Source of the DNA: Ichthyophis bannanicus
Taxonomy: Eukaryota; Chordata; Amphibia; Gymnophiona; Ichthyophiidae
Direction of reading: 5' to 3'
Assembly (NCBI GenBank): GCA_033557465.1
Contig: CM066037.1
Span: 200,135,156 to 200,199,155 of the forward strand
DNA length: 64,000 nt
Shown piece by piece: positions 41,229 to 52,925 of this stretch (within the stretch, counting starts at the first letter, position 1; the number at the start of each line of letters is the position of its first letter). The notes below the pieces were generated by a model that did no database searches, was not told the DNA's origin, and saw only the letters and a program-made list of their open reading frames with translations. A program made the translations under genes and the position numbers.

Positions 41229-42780
41229 GTGCCACCCACCATGTCTCCCGGTAAGTTCAGAAAATATGACCGCTGCAGTCAAATCATGTCTGTAACAGAC
41301 ACCCATGACTGCTGCTTGCGCTGCTTGGGCCAGGGCCAGGACCATGACAGGACCTCTTGTGACCTCTGCCAAGCCATGGCGCCTAAAACTAACAGAAAAA
41401 GGTCGGCATTGTAAGAGAAATTGTTCCTCGTGTCAGACTCTGCCCCAGCCTCCCCGGCCCCGAGCTCTGTGGCAGCGGCTCCTCCGAGAAGACCTCGGAC
41501 CCAGAGAAAAAGAAGAAGTCTTCGAAGTCCCCTGAGATTGCACTGGAGAAACCTGGAAAAAAATCACCTGGAGGGGCTCGGGTGATTCTGAGAAGCGCCC
41601 TACTATGGTCCTCAAGAAGGATTCCTTGGCTGGTGGAGCCCATGCGAGATTCCTCAAGGCCGTAGTCCACGTTAAGGACACACTCGCCAAAGGCTGTGTA
41701 GCCTTCTGGCCTAGAAACCAGAATGGCGGCCTCGGAGTAGAACATCACTGCTATCCTGGCCCTGCAGCAGGCGATGATGGCTGGTTCGTCTGCCTCACCC
41801 ACCCTGAAGACTGGACACTTGACTGCGAGAGTGTCCCCGGTCATTGAGCTGAGCTCCAAGCACCACCGGCCTCAGGTAAGCCCTCTGCACCAGTCGAGAT
41901 CCCAGTCCCGTTCTACAGGCATCTGTTCCTCACCAGCCAGAGTCTGTGATTCAGACCCCAGGTCCTTGACAGGCAGCTGACTCTTCGACGCCAGCCTCAA
42001 GGCAAGGAGCTCTAGGGCCTCAGACTCGTCGTCACTGCTCGACTTCAAGTGGGAGACGGACGATGAGGCCTCTCTGGACACCAAGTGACATTGAGACATT
42101 CCCTCTGACCTGGCGTCCCGGCACCACTCTGCTCCTGAGGACGTGGCCTTCCATGACTTCGTCAGGGACATGGCCAGAGCCCTCTCGGTGCAAACCGAGG
42201 CAGAGGAAGACCCGTGCACCAAGGAGTTGGAGATTCTTCAGTATGAGTCTCCATCCAAGGAAACCCTCACAATACCTTTGCAGTTGATCATCAAAAGGCT
42301 GCTTCTTCAGATGTGGGAAATGTCGGTGCCGGTGGTGAGCCGGCACCTTGACACCATGTACTGCATCTGGAAGGGCCCGGGGTTCCACAATCCCCAGCTC
42401 CCGCATAACTCCATGATCATCGAGTCAACCATGCAGAAACTCAAGAGCCAGAAGACCTACTTCTCGGTTCCCCACGGGAGGAAGGCCAGAGCCCTTGACG
42501 CCCTTGGGCGCAAGTGCTACCAAGGCTCGATGCTCGATTGCCGGATCCAGGCCTATCCTATGAACTTTACTTAGGCATGTACCTGAAGGCTCTGGCCCAA
42601 GAATTGTTGGGGTTTGTGGCAGGCCTCATCTGGGAACCCCTGTAATGGTTCCAGGCCTGGCCTCAGGGATCAAGAACTATTCAAGGTTCCTCTCCCAGGC
42701 AGCCTACAATGGCTTCGAGTCAGCAGCTCAGGTAGAACCTGCTCGGCAAGCCCATAGCCAACAAGGCAGCTGAGATAAAG
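41229..42780 (+). pseudogene. DIRS-B gag
   Basis: Starts SPGKFRKYDRCSQIMSVTD, then CCLRCLGQGQDHDRTSC with CDLC, a Cys-rich N-terminal module typical of vertebrate DIRS gag. After frame breaks, 42,143-42,574 reads FVRDMARALSVQTE, IKRLLLQMWEMSVPV, then LDTMYCIWKGPGFHN and KALDALGRKCYQGSML-like text. Downstream GFESAAQ-like and Lys-rich stretches are degenerate. Confidence 0.7.
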
Positions 42781-43074
42781 GCTGACGTGATAACCCGCCA
42801 GAGCTCTTTAAGAAGACCTCATCCCATCCCCGTAAAAAAAAATCAGGGAAGAGGCCCTTTTTCCCAAAGAAGAAGGGGTCCTTTGGGCAGAATTACCAAT
42901 ATCAGCCCTTCTCAAGCCAGCAGCAGCAGGCTTCTCATCCCAGAAAGCAAGAGCACGGGGCTCAGAAAGCAAAAGCACCTAAGCCCCAGACCCCAGCTCT
43001 CACCCAGCCTTGGGGGAGCTTTTGACCCCCAGGGCAGGGCCTTCCCTCCCCCAGGAGACCTTCACCACTCACGG

Positions 43075-44110
43075 GGGCGTTTGATGCTCTTTGCCCACAG
43101 ATGGGCTATGATCACCTCAGATCAATGGGTACTGTATGTGGTCAGGGAATGATACCTTCCAGAGTCCACTCAGGTTCTTCCCCAGAGAGCCGGTCCGACC
43201 CTTCCTTCACCAGACCCTGTTGCTCACAGAGCTTGCAGGTCTTCTCAGGGATCAAACAGTAGAGCCTGTACCCAAACACTTATGAGGCAGAGCCTTCTAC
43301 TCTAGATACTTCCTTGTCTCAAAGAGGACTGGGAACCTTAGGCCCATCCTAGACCTGCAAAACTTAAAACAAGTATCTGATGAGGGAGAAGTTCAAGATG
43401 CTCTCCCTTGGAACACTGCCGCCTTACCTCAGCCAGGGAGAGAGCAGAATGCCTCAGACAGCTAGCAGTAGAAGTACAACACCGCCAGTCAGGGCCAGCT
43501 CGTCTCCTCCTCTGCGTGCTGGGCCATATGGCATCCACGGTCCACGTGACCTCACTAGCCCGCTTAAACATGTGGGCAGCTCAGTGGTGCCTCTGCTCGC
43601 AGTGGATGCAAGCCACAGGCAGACTGCGGGACAGAATCAGAGTAACCCACCAGCTGGCAGGGTCCCTCGACTGGTGGCAAGTTCTCTGCCACCTCCGAGC
43701 AGGGATGCCCTTTCAGACACCCGCACCCCAGAGGATCCTGACCATGGACACCTCCCTCCTACGTTGGGGGGGGGTGGTGCACTACAGGGACAGCCGCACA
43801 CAAGGCAGCTGACCCAGGCAGAATCTCTGCTACAGATAAATCTCCTGGAGCTCAGGGCAATCTTTCTGACCCTACAGGCGTTTCACCACCACTTGCGACA
43901 CCAGTCCAAACTGATTAAGATGGACAACCAAGTTGCTATGTTTTACATCAACAAGCAGGGGTGCACGGGGTCGTACTCTCTCTGCCAGAAGGCGGTGACC
44001 CTCCTTTCCTTTGCAGCCCGCAACAACATGTTCCTGTGGGAGGTTCACCTCCCAGGCCAGGACAACCTCCTGGTGGACAGGCTGAGCAGGATCCTCCAAC
44101 CACACTAGTG
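43075..44110 (+). pseudogene. DIRS-B RT-RNase H with the RT palm deleted
   Basis: Early RT text is present (AHRWAMITSDQWVLYVVRE, LRPILDL-like text near 43,340). It jumps near 43,400 straight to thumb/connection text (ECLRQLAVEVQHRQSG, LLLCVLGHMASTVHV), so the YxDD palm is missing. RNase H remains: TMDTSLLRWGG, INLLELRAIFLTLQAFHHHL, KMDNQVAMFYINKQGCTGSY and LPGQDNLLVDRLSRI. The last is open in 43,380-44,108. Without the palm the product cannot polymerise. Confidence 0.75.
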
Positions 44111-44111
44111 G

Positions 44112-45140
44112 CACCTAGACTCCAGAGTGGCCACTCGGCTCTTCCACCTCTGGGGCAGGACTGTGATTGACCTGTTCACCACACCGGACAACACCCAACT
44201 GCCCCACTTCTGCTTGGGGGAACCTCACCCAGAGAGGGTGGCGGCGGATGCCTCCTGATCCTATAGACGGAAAGCCGCCTCTATGTTTTTCCACCAATCC
44301 CTCTGGTTGCTAAGACCCTCTTCAATGTCCAGCATGAGGGGACATCACTAATACTAATTACCCCCAGGTGGCCCAGACAGCCTTGGTTCCCACTGCTGCT
44401 CTTTCTGTCAGCGACACTCCCGGTCCCGCTGGGCTGTGCCCTGGATCTCCTGTCCCAGGAAGGGAGCTCCCTCCTGCACCCCATTCTGGGGTCTCTAATG
44501 CTAACAGCATTGGCACCTTTCAACCTCCAAAAGGAGGTTGAGGAGGTTCTGTTGGCCTCTTGAAAGCCCTCCACCAGGCGGGCTTATGCCTTTAAATGGT
44601 GAGGATTCTCAGTGTGGTGTATGGAGAGGCGGGAGAACCTGCTCTCCTGCCAGGTGCAGTTAGTACTCCAGTACATACTGCATCTGTTGCACACCAGACT
44701 AAAGCCCAACTCACTGAGAGTGCACCTGAGCATGATAGCCGCACACCACCGCCCAATCAAGGGAAAACCCCTCTCCGGTCAGCCCTTGGTCTCTCGGTTT
44801 CTACGGGGCCTCCTGTTGTCTAAGTCCTCTCTTTGTCCTCCGGCAGCGGAGTGGGATCTCAACGTGGTGCTCTCACAGCTCACTAAACCACCATTCAAGC
44901 CGCTAGCCACTTGCCATCTGTGGTATTTTTCATGGAAGGTTGCTTCCTGGTGGCCCTAACATCCACCAGAAGAGTAAGCGGACTTCGGGCCATGGTGGTG
45001 GAAACACCGTATATAAGATTCTACAAAAACTGGTCTTCAATTCACATATTTGCAGCTCACTACTTCCTGGAGAGCAAATCCCATCAGGACAGTGCCTTTG
45101 GCCAGGCGGTACTCCACAATCTGTTCGGGGTGTAGGCAAC
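44112..45140 (+). pseudogene. DIRS-B tyrosine recombinase, truncated
   Basis: An N-terminal linker with WHLDSRVATRLFHLWG and IDLFTT continues into the core-binding region: RAYAFKWRRFSVWCMERREN-like text, then LVLQYILHLLHTRLKPNSLR, HHRPIKGKPLSGQPLVSRFL, WDLNVVLSQLTKPPF. LVALTSTRRVSGL retains the first catalytic Arg region. The rest of the catalytic domain is replaced by unrelated text (SIHIFAAHYFLES), so His-x-x-Arg and Tyr are absent. Confidence 0.7.
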
Positions 45141-45545
45141 TCCTGCCCTCTGACCCTTCTATGTTCAGGCTACCGGAGTGATGGTGCCGCTGAACACTAG
45201 AGTCTTGCAGAGTCTCTCAGTTGGGGACTCATCTTCTGCAATTCACGGCTACCTAACTTGGCGCTGTTGGTGCTGTTATGGTTCAGTCCTATGCGTGTGG
45301 ATTACCAGATAAGTGTCTACTATAGTATGGAGTTTATAAACTCGTATTTTAAATCAATTGCATAAGAAATAAAAAGGGACATGTACTGTACAGGAGGGGG
45401 TTTCAAATATCCTCCTCCCACGGTTTATGCCCGACAAAAATAATTTAAGAATAAGGAGGGAGTCTTTTACGGTATTATTTTTGAGGATTTTTAGGTAATT
45501 GATTACCGTTGGAGATTATTTGGTGGATGGTTCAGTCCTCGGAAG
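45141..45545. other. DIRS-B 3' untranslated region
   Basis: No gene. GC falls sharply after 45,300. TGGTTCAGTCCT occurs twice (45,281 and 45,527), hinting at a short local repeat. Confidence 0.35.
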
Positions 45546-45910
45546 CCTGGAGCTAGGGAGTCCCATATGTGAGGACTGACTTCCTGCTTGTTCCTAGAGA
45601 AAGCATAGTTGATCACCTGTAACAGGTGTTCTCCAGGGACAGCAGGAATCGGTCCTCACAACTCTCCCCCCTCCCCTGGGATTTGCCTCCCTACCTTTTT
45701 TCTAGGTTTTGTTTTGTTTTTTTACTACCATCCTAGCTATGTCATCTGACTGAGCAAGATGGCACCCTTGGATGTGGTTGCATATCCCAAAGGCTTTCTT
45801 TGAAAACTGGAGAAATGCTTCTGCGCAGGCTCCTTTGGCGCCGACGTCATCCATATGTGAGGACTGATTTCTGCTGTCCCTGAAGGACATCTGTTACAGG
45901 TGAGTAGCTA
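45546..45910 (-). repeat. DIRS-B right inverted repeat and duplicate end
   Basis: Two inverse copies of the left terminus: a short one at 45,560-45,600 and a longer one at 45,640-45,905 that ends CCTGAAGGACATCTG. The second may be the internal complementary region of the element or a solo end of another copy. Confidence 0.6.
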
Positions 45911-45913
45911 AGC

Positions 45914-46100
45914 TTTCTCAGTCCAGTCCTCGAGATACACCTCGCCAGTCAGGTTTTCAGTATAACCAAGATGAATATGCATGAGAGATTTGCATTCAGT
46001 GGAAGCACTGCATGCAGATTTCTCTCGTGCATATTCATTGTGGTTATCCTGAAAACCTGACTTGCTAAGTGTTTCTCGAGGGCTGGATTGAGAACCCCTG
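45914..46100. mobile_element. Foldback MITE with CAGGGGTTCTC-type ends
   Basis: The right end read inward is CAGGGGTTCTCAATCCAGCC; the left end, CTCAGTCCAGTCCTCGAG, mirrors its inner part. Inside, GTCAGGTTTTCAGTATAACC with GAATATGCATGAGAGA is mirrored by CGTGCATATTCATTGTGGTT and CCTGAAAACCTGAC. The whole 187 bp folds back. CAGGGGTTCTC ends are typical of hAT-Charlie-type MITEs. A more decayed relative is at about 59,250-59,390. Confidence 0.7.
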
Positions 46101-47032
46101 TTCGAGAAGAAGCTGGGAAGGGTTTCCTGTGCAGGGCTCAGTCTGTGACATTGCCCTGGTGTCAATGAGAGAACTTGCTACAGATGCTATAGTATAATGC
46201 TAATCACAGTTCTAATGCTCAATATATAGCTAATACTTAATATTCGCAGGGGACAGGTTCCTAGAAAACCCTGTGAATACTGAAAATGTGAATGTAGAAC
46301 CATTGATCCTATGGGACAAAGTGGGATAGGTTCCTGGGAGACCTGTTCACCATACATCTTTGCTACCTATCTATATAAAAAACATTTCATTAGAAAAACA
46401 ATAAAAAGCTTACTTATTAACATGTAAAGATACTGTAACATTTAAAATGAAGAAATAAGGAACAATTTATGAACCCAAAGCTTACTTTTAATGATGAGTA
46501 ATGGCTTTAGGAGGCACCGTATTATTTTTTTAAACCTCTCAAACTTGGCTGCCCTCAAAAGAACCAAGGGAGAGGTTGCTGCCATTCTATTGAGTGAGTG
46601 ATGGAGATGGCAAGATGGACGGCAGCTCAATATCTGCAACATCAGCTGCCTCCTCGTCCATAATCAACCCGCATGACTAGTTGAAGGTGTGGGAGATGTT
46701 TTTGCCCAAACTGGCTTGAAGTACTGCATCAGGGTAGTTTGCCTGGATTTCTGCTTCAGTTGTTTCAACATCTCGGTGTAGGGAAGAAATGTGATGTCGA
46801 GTTTCCTTTTGAAATTGAGGCTGTGTTCCAGCACGAGATCAGATTCCTCTACCTCCTTTGATAACTGTTCTACCCTTGACACCCATGTCTAAATTTTAGC
46901 TATTGTGAGAGGTACAATCTTTGCAGTTTATTGCTGCTCCTTATTGTCGTCGTCATCACTGTCCTTAATGCCCTGCTTAGCCATCATATCCAGTTCTTCA
47001 TTGCTGAGCTCTACCACACATTCTGTTAGAAT

Positions 47033-48240
47033 TTATTTTTATTTATTTATTTAGCTGTATTTGTATCCCGCTTTTCACCGGGTCAAAGCGGCGTTACATA
47101 AAAGGGTGGGGAAATTAAGTAAGGGCGGGGCCATCACCGGGGAGGCAACATTGATGATTTTGACATAGGACAGACTTTGGACATGGGACAGACTTTGGAC
47201 ATGGGTAGGTTAATGTAGCTTTGAGTCAGAGGTTCATGGCGGACGAGATCAGAGGTTAGTGCGCTTTTTGGTGGGGGTCGTGTTGAGGTATTCTTGGAAC
47301 AGGATGGTTTTCAGCTGTTTTCTGAAAGATGGTAGATCGGCATTGTTTCTGAGACAACTCGGTAGAGAGTTCCATAGTGATGAAGCATAAAGTTCAAAGG
47401 CTCGATTGCAGGTCCTTTGCGAGCATTTGGTTCTTTTGTGAGGGATGGTGAGGGAATTGCTGGAGGTTTGTCTGGTAGTTCTGCCGTGGGCTGGACGAGA
47501 CAGTAGGGTGCGAAGCTGGGTGTTCTGTGTTTGATGGATGGCTTTGTGGGTGAGTAGGATGGCTTTGTATTTTGACCTTGCTTCGAGGGGAAGTATGTGT
47601 AGGTCTTTCAGAATTGGGGTGATGCGGTCGGTTTTCTTTGCACTCTGAATGATTCTTGCTGTCGTGTTCAGAGCTGTTCGGAGGGGGTTGGTCTGTGTGG
47701 CTGGAAGGCCATGGTAGATTATGTTGCAGTAGTCCAGATGTGGGAGCGTCATGGCTTGCATTACAGTTCGGAAGTCTTGGTGTTCAAGAAGGGGTCTAAG
47801 ACGTTGCACTGTTCTTGCCTTGTGGAATATAGTTCCGGAGGTTTTGGTGATTTGCTGCTTTAAGGTGAGGGCTTGGTCAATAATAATGCCCAGGTATCTT
47901 ATTTGTGGTTGTATTTGAATTCTTGTGGATCCTATGTTGAGGTGTGTAGGTGGAGTGAAATCTGGGTCTCTTGTGGCTATGAGGGCTTCAGTTGTCTTTA
48001 TGTTGATGGATAGGTTGTTTGCTTGTAACCAGTCGGACACCTCGGAGAAGCATGCGGATAGATGGGTGTTTGTTGGGTTCGTGGTTGTAATGGGGGCGTA
48101 GAGCATGATATCGTCAGCATATATGTGGAAGTTGATGTTGTGGGTGCGTATGACTGAACAGAGTGGTTGAAGGTAAATGTTGAAGAGCATGGCTGACAGT
48201 GTGGATCCTTGGGGCACTCCTTGGTGTTGCTGTTCTGCAA
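47033..48240 (-). mobile_element. 5'-truncated L2-like LINE inserted in Tigger
   Basis: It interrupts Tigger sequence; ACATTCT flanks it on both sides (about 47,018 and 48,238), a possible 7-bp duplication. The 3' tail is ATAAATAAATAAA with GGGATACAAATACAGCT inward, as in other LINE tails in the window (62,521 and 63,898). Confidence 0.7.
47249..48217 (-). CDS. L2-like LINE reverse transcriptase, C-terminal half, open
   Basis: 322 codons open to a stop at 47,249. It starts within the RT palm at [19 protein letters not shown] (usual VPQGS, with the Val here read as the first codon). It contains [13 protein letters not shown] with the catalytic [33 protein letters not shown], and [12 protein letters not shown] near the C-terminus. 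The upstream endonuclease and fingers were lost at insertion (5' truncation). No ATG from the element itself is expected, so this is not a working gene even though the frame is intact, and intactness implies a recent insertion. Confidence 0.8.
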   Translation of the reverse strand: MPQGSTLSAMLFNIYLQPLCSVIRTHNINFHIYADDIMLYAPITTTNPTNTHLSACFSEVSDWLQANNLSINIKTTEALIATRDPDFTPPTHLNIGSTRIQIQPQIRYLGIIIDQALTLKQQITKTSGTIFHKARTVQRLRPLLEHQDFRTVMQAMTLPHLDYCNIIYHGLPATQTNPLRTALNTTARIIQSAKKTDRITPILKDLHILPLEARSKYKAILLTHKAIHQTQNTQLRTLLSRPAHGRTTRQTSSNSLTIPHKRTKCSQRTCNRAFELYASSLWNSLPSCLRNNADLPSFRKQLKTILFQEYLNTTPTKKRTNL

Positions 48241-49897
48241 CATTCTCCTCTTACATATCTTCAAAATCTCTGCCACCAATCCTATGCGTCAACTGCATGA
48301 TTGCTTGCATATTATTTTTTACATGTTCAAAAAGCCTTTGAAATTTGCGACGCACTCTGTCCAAACCTCCTTTCAGCAGTTGTTGAAGAATTGTGATGGA
48401 TTTCCAGAAGTCCATCATGGTTTATGGGTTTGCATCAAAAGCATTGCATGCATTGCAGTAGAGCTCCTGCATATAATGGCTTTTAAAAGCCTTTTTGAAT
48501 CCCTGATCCAATGGTTAGATCAAAGAATTGGTGTTTGGGGGATGAAAATGACTTTGACGTTTGGGTGGGCATTTTCAAGCTCCTTTCGAATGTCAACTGG
48601 TGCATTGTCTAATATCAAAAGAACCTTGCATTCAAGGTTTTTGCCATCAAGGTATTTTACTTCTGGGATGAAGCAGTTGAACCAGTCCCAGAATATTTCA
48701 GATGTCATCCAAGCTTTCCAGTTCCTACTACTGCCTTCAAAGCATTCTTCACATTTTTCCTTTCAGTACATGGGAATTTTGGGCTCTGTACATCATAAAG
48801 GGCTTGCACTTGAAGTCACCTTCAGCATTTGCACAGAAAAGCAGTGTGGAACAATCATTAAATGCTTTAAAACCAGACACTTTGGTGACAGTTTTTGAAA
48901 TATAGATATGCTTTCCTATCTGCTTATAGAACAAGCCTATCTCATCAGCATTAAATAGTTGCTCAGGTTCCCATTCTTTTTAAAGAGCTCAAGCAGATAT
49001 TTTATAAATGCTTCAGCAGATTCCACATCCGCTGAACCTGCTTCTCCAGAAAGTTTAACATTTTTCAGGCCGTATCTGTTTTTGAAGTGAGCAAGTCAGC
49101 AACTACTAGCTGAGAAGGCTTTCATGTTTTTTTTTAACTTTGTGACATATTCATAGATCTGGCTTTAAGACATATAATAGTGGTATCCACAACACCTTTT
49201 TTTTATCATACATCATCTCATTGATCCGCAAACTTAAAATTTTTTCAATTTTTTCCATGGCTTCATCAAGAACCACTGAAATAACTTTTGCACTTTCTGC
49301 TGCAGATTCATACACAGCTTTACAAATATCTTCTTCCTTATGGTGGATTGGCCTAATTGTAAATTTATTCACACCAAATTCACGGCCTACTGCTACTACA
49401 GACATTCCAGACTGAAGTTTGTCTAGAACACAAATTTTATCCATCAGACTCATCACAGCCTTCTTTCACATAAAAACACTTGTAAGCATACTTTCATTAG
49501 CACTGTTGGATGCCATTGTTAATAACAACATTAATCATAAATAGCATAAAACTGCAAAAACATGGATTAAAAGATGTTTCACAAATACACGCCTTTACAT
49601 GACGAGATCCGCGAGAACAAGGAGGCAGCGTCGCCTCGCTGAACTCCATCCTGATGCTGCGTGCTAAGAGGCAAACATTTTTGCCTACTACGCATGGCCA
49701 TTAATAGCGAAAAATGGGGTATTCTTTGTTTTGCGCAAATATGGAACACGCGAATACCGAGGATTGACTGTAAACATGTTTTTACAGCTGAAGTAATTGT
49801 AGGTCAGGATGTTGTTTGCCAGAGTCTATGCCAACTCCTGGAGACCCATGGCAGGGTGCGACCGGAAATAGGTTGCCAGGCCTTTCTAACGTGCAGT

Positions 49898-50001
49898 AAG
49901 CCTCCTGCACCTGGTATTCCAAGGCGATCTTCCAGGCCTGACCCTGCTTAGCTTCCAAGATCAGAAGCGATAGGGCTCATTCAGGGTAGCATGGCCATAG
50001 A
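49898..50001 (-). rRNA. 5S rRNA-derived pseudogene or SINE head
   Basis: The minus strand reads ATGGCCATGCTACCCTGAAT, CTGATCTTGGAAGCTAAGCA, GGGTCAGGCCTGG, then AGATCGCCTTGGAATACCAG and GTGC.GGAGGCTT. This follows vertebrate 5S rRNA from end to end, with about 13-15 bases missing after GGCCTGG (the TTAGTACTTGGATGGG region). The internal promoter A-box area (AAGCTAAGCAGGGT) is kept. It is either a pseudogene or the head of a 5S-derived SINE. Confidence 0.8.
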
Positions 50002-51055
50002 TGTAGGTCAGAATGAATGTAATTAATTTTGTAAAAGTTTCTAGTATACACTGGTAGTCTAGGATATGCTGCCTGCATGGACATAATGATTTTGATTCAG
50101 TTATAACAAGGTCATGTCAGGTAACTGTTGGGTGATGTTAAAATTGTTTTTAAAGTCTATACTGTTTTATACGGAGCACCTTTTGGCTCTTTACTGAAAA
50201 TTATTAAACCATTAGTTAGAATACAAACCGCTTTATGCAGGTCAAAAATATTACGTACCATGCTGCAGTCTGTGCCAGCATATATTGCAAAATCTTACAT
50301 TTATCCACATGGCAAAGACATTCTGAATGTATATAGATAATATTCAGTGTCTTCTGTTAATATTCTCCAGTACAGGAAATGTGAAAAGGATTGCTACATT
50401 GATGTAGTAATTCAGAAACTAAAGAAAACAATTGACCTTCTCAGACATAAGATAAACACTGAGAAGAGCAAGATGTGACATTCCTGTGAAAGAATATTTT
50501 TCTAGGCCAGTCATTGCATCAATGATTCTTATTATTAAGATACCACAAGGCAACTTCAGAACTACTCAGGAATATAAGATCAAAATACTTGAAAACAAAC
50601 AGAGGTACTTAACTGAGACTTTTGTTGCCTCTCCCATTATCAGACAGTTTTCCTGCGGCTGTAAATTCTGCTGCTTGTCTCTCTTCAGCTCTTTATAGCT
50701 ATTTAATTCAACCTAAAATTTGCTATTGTAATTCAACCTAAAGTTTGTTTGCATTGTCAGCCAATATCCTTAGTTGATTTTGTAGTGACCTGATCAAGAG
50801 TGTAGGTCTTTCTAGCTCAGCAGCACAGAAAACATTAATGGGCCTATTCTCTATAGTGCTTTAGGTGTTTAATGCAGGCTGTAACACATTAAAATCATTA
50901 ACGTTTAGTAAATACCACTAATGCACATTAAGGGGATAATTTTATAAGGAGCCACAGAAAGTTACATGCCATTTAAATGCATAAATCAAAGTATTTTAGT
51001 GCGTTATGCGTATCAATGGGCATTTACATGTGTATTTTAAGCAGTTACTATAAGT
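50002..51055. other. No gene recognised
   Basis: AT-rich. Short open stretches (50,128-50,340 and 50,486-50,698) carry no motif I know. The right part (50,830-51,055) is repeat-like (ATTAACGTTTAGTAAATACC) and appears interrupted by Ngaro-2. Confidence 0.3.
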
Positions 51056-51079
51056 ATGTGCAGTGGACTGATTGTGTAT

Positions 51080-51520
51080 AACCCAAGGAAGCCTGGACAC
51101 CTGGCCTCTCGAAGGACTCCACATCCCCCCCATTCGCTATACCCCCCCCCCCCCTTTATCTACATGTCTCGTTTTCCCACAAACAACAGCATAAATGGTA
51201 CAAACATGATTGCAGCTTTATTAATACACTTCATCATGCATTTGACCCAAGCCAACAACTCAGATAGTAACTGTATTCAAACCTCACCCCCTTTCCGTAG
51301 GATGCCCCCACCAGCTATATTATCATCAAAGTGGGCCGTGCTCCACTCCCCCACTGCCGACCTTGCCATATTAGCAAAGGTCAGCCCCTCTCCCCCAGAC
51401 CGGATGAGGATCCCCCACCAGGATCTCTGCTCACCCCCCCTCCGAGAGCTGAGCTCCCACACTCCTTCATACCGGCCGTTAGGCCCTGCTGACACCATGT
51501 CCGTTGGTTCAGGACCTTGC
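51080..51520 (-). repeat. Ngaro-2 B2 repeat
   Basis: Outer copy of B at the left edge of the element, diverged from B1 by scattered substitutions and a few small indels. Confidence 0.8.
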
Positions 51521-51590
51521 CCCCGCCAGCTGCAACAAACACTCCCCACCACACCCCAGTTGTGGGCGGGAGGGTGTGAATGCTGCTACT

Positions 51591-51834
51591 CATCGCCCGT
51601 CTTCACTCAGTGCAGGAGGGAACTGGGCTAGCGGGACAAGCGGGACCATGAGGCTCAGACCACCCAGGCCCCTCCCGCATTTGCACCCAGCCACCCAATC
51701 AAATTGACCCGCATCACCAGGCAGGGCGATTTGAATCAGCACCCTTCCCTCCCCCCCCCCCTCCTTGGTCCTACAGGTGCCAGGCCCTGGGTTACCATCA
51801 GCCCCAGGACCTTGGCCCTGCGGCCTGCTTCATT
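51591..51834 (-). repeat. Ngaro-2 A2 repeat
   Basis: Second copy of A1, lying between B1 and B2. It has a C-run at about 51,751-51,760. Confidence 0.8.
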
Positions 51835-52285
51835 AACCTGAGGTAGCCTGGCCACCTGGCCTCTCGGAGGATTCCCCATCCACCCATTCGCTGTACTCCT
51901 CCTCCTTTATATCTCTCATTTTCCCACAAACACCAGCAAACTCGCATAAATGATACAAACATGGTCGCAGTTAATACACTTCATCACGCATTTGACCCGA
52001 GCCAACTCAAACAGTAACTGTATTCAAACCTCACCCCCTTTCCGGAGGATGCCCCCCACCAGCCATATTATTAGCAAAGTGGATCGTCCTCCACTTCCCC
52101 TCCCCTCCCCTCCCCAACCGCTGGCTTTGCCATATTAGCAAAGGCTGGCCCCTCTCCTCCCAGACCAGGCGAGGATCCCCCACCAATATCTCTGCCCACC
52201 CTCCCTCCAAGAGCTGAGGTCCCACACTCCTTCACACCTGCCATTAGACCCCACTCACACCATGTCCATTGGCTCAGGACCTCAC
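51835..52285 (-). repeat. Ngaro-2 B1 repeat
   Basis: Shares CCTGGCCTCTCG.AGGA, GTAACTGTATTCAAACCTCA, CATATTAGCAAAGG and CACACCATGTCC with B2. Confidence 0.8.
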
Positions 52286-52429
52286 CACCGGCACAAGGTG
52301 GTGTTACTATCCTTCTGCCACCCCCCTCATGAAGTGCACTGCGACCAACACCGTGCCGGCCGAATGGCCGCTTCCAAAGCCTCTTACCAGTCATTTAATA
52401 GGAGATCTTGCCCTACCGGCGGAGGTGAA

Positions 52430-52925
52430 CCTCATCTGTGCATTATACCAACCGCAAAACTAACCTCCACCCACAAATGGTGCACTTGAAACCCTCCAAA
52501 CTGCATAACTCACTGCCCTGTCAATCTTCGCCAGACCCCTGGGCCACCTACGTTGTGACTGGTAAGCAGGCTGCAGAATAATATTTGACATCCAATAATT
52601 GTCCCTGGCAAGATGGAATGTATTTTTGTGATGTCCCGCTGTACCGCTCGAATAAGCTGTTTACAAGTCCAGCTGGATAGGTCATTCCCACCCAGGTATA
52701 TGATAAGTCCCACATGCCGTTGATGCTGACTAGCATGATGACTCACACAGGGAAGCAGCTGATACCACCCCATTCCACGTTGTCCAAGCCATTCCAGGTG
52801 CACACCCACCGGTGCGAGCCCCAAATGAGTGCCCAGTGGTCGTGTAGGGACCCGACGCCCGGTTCAATATATGAAGAAATGGCCCATTTCCACCATTCTT
52901 TCCCACATGTATCGCCATCTGTTAT
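52430..52925 (-). pseudogene. Ngaro-2 SGNH hydrolase
   Basis: TTGHSFGARTG supplies the Ser block (52,918-52,730). After a frame change, HLEWLGQRGMGWYQLL (Gly), LIIYLGGNDLSSW (Asn), and beyond 52,510 a stop-broken D-E-V-H-L with the His. Same gene as in Ngaro-1 and in the same position after YR. Confidence 0.7.

Larger units (their letters stand above)
40845..45910 (+). mobile_element. DIRS-B element with inverted terminal repeats
   Basis: Gag, RT-RNase H and tyrosine recombinase remains are on the plus strand. The left end has GGAACAAGCAGGAAATCAGTC and CTCACATATAGGTGACGT; the right end has the inverse (CCATATGTGAGGACTGACTT, CCTGCTTGTTCC at about 45,560-45,595). A further inverse copy at 45,640-45,910 (GCGCCGACGTCATCCATATG, GGACTGATTTCTGCTGTCCC) corresponds to the left end from CAGTCTC inward. 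These are the inverted repeats expected of DIRS elements. The internal genes are deleted and interrupted. Confidence 0.75.
46664..49470 (-). pseudogene. Tigger transposase, broken
   Basis: From the 5' side: SLMDKICVLDKLQSGMSVVA then VGREFGVNKFTI (helix-turn-helix DNA binding), LFNADEIGLFYKQIG (first catalytic Asp), LLFCANAEGDFKCKPFMMYR, and VLLILDNAPVDI with VKVIFIPQTPIL (second Asp). After the L2 insertion a C-terminal piece (46,882-46,664) ends RQTTLMQYFKPV. The third catalytic region lies near the insertion and is degraded. The DDE transposase would cut the element at TA sites. Many stops. Confidence 0.78.
46225..49775 (-). mobile_element. Tigger (pogo-type) DNA transposon, dead
   Basis: The right end read inward starts ACAGTCAATCCTCGGTATTC, the Tigger-type terminus. 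The left end TAATACTTAATATTCGCAGGGG is a decayed match. Both ends are followed inward by related sequence. The minus strand holds transposase remains, split by an inserted L2-like LINE at 47,033-48,240. Confidence 0.75.

Noticed and set aside
48209..48898. 229-codon plus-strand ORF
   Set aside because: Opposite the Tigger transposase; all recognisable motifs are on the minus strand.
51056..51631. 191-codon plus-strand ORF
   Set aside because: It spans the B2 and A2 repeats of Ngaro-2 on the antisense strand; a related frame recurs in B1 only because the DNA is repeated.
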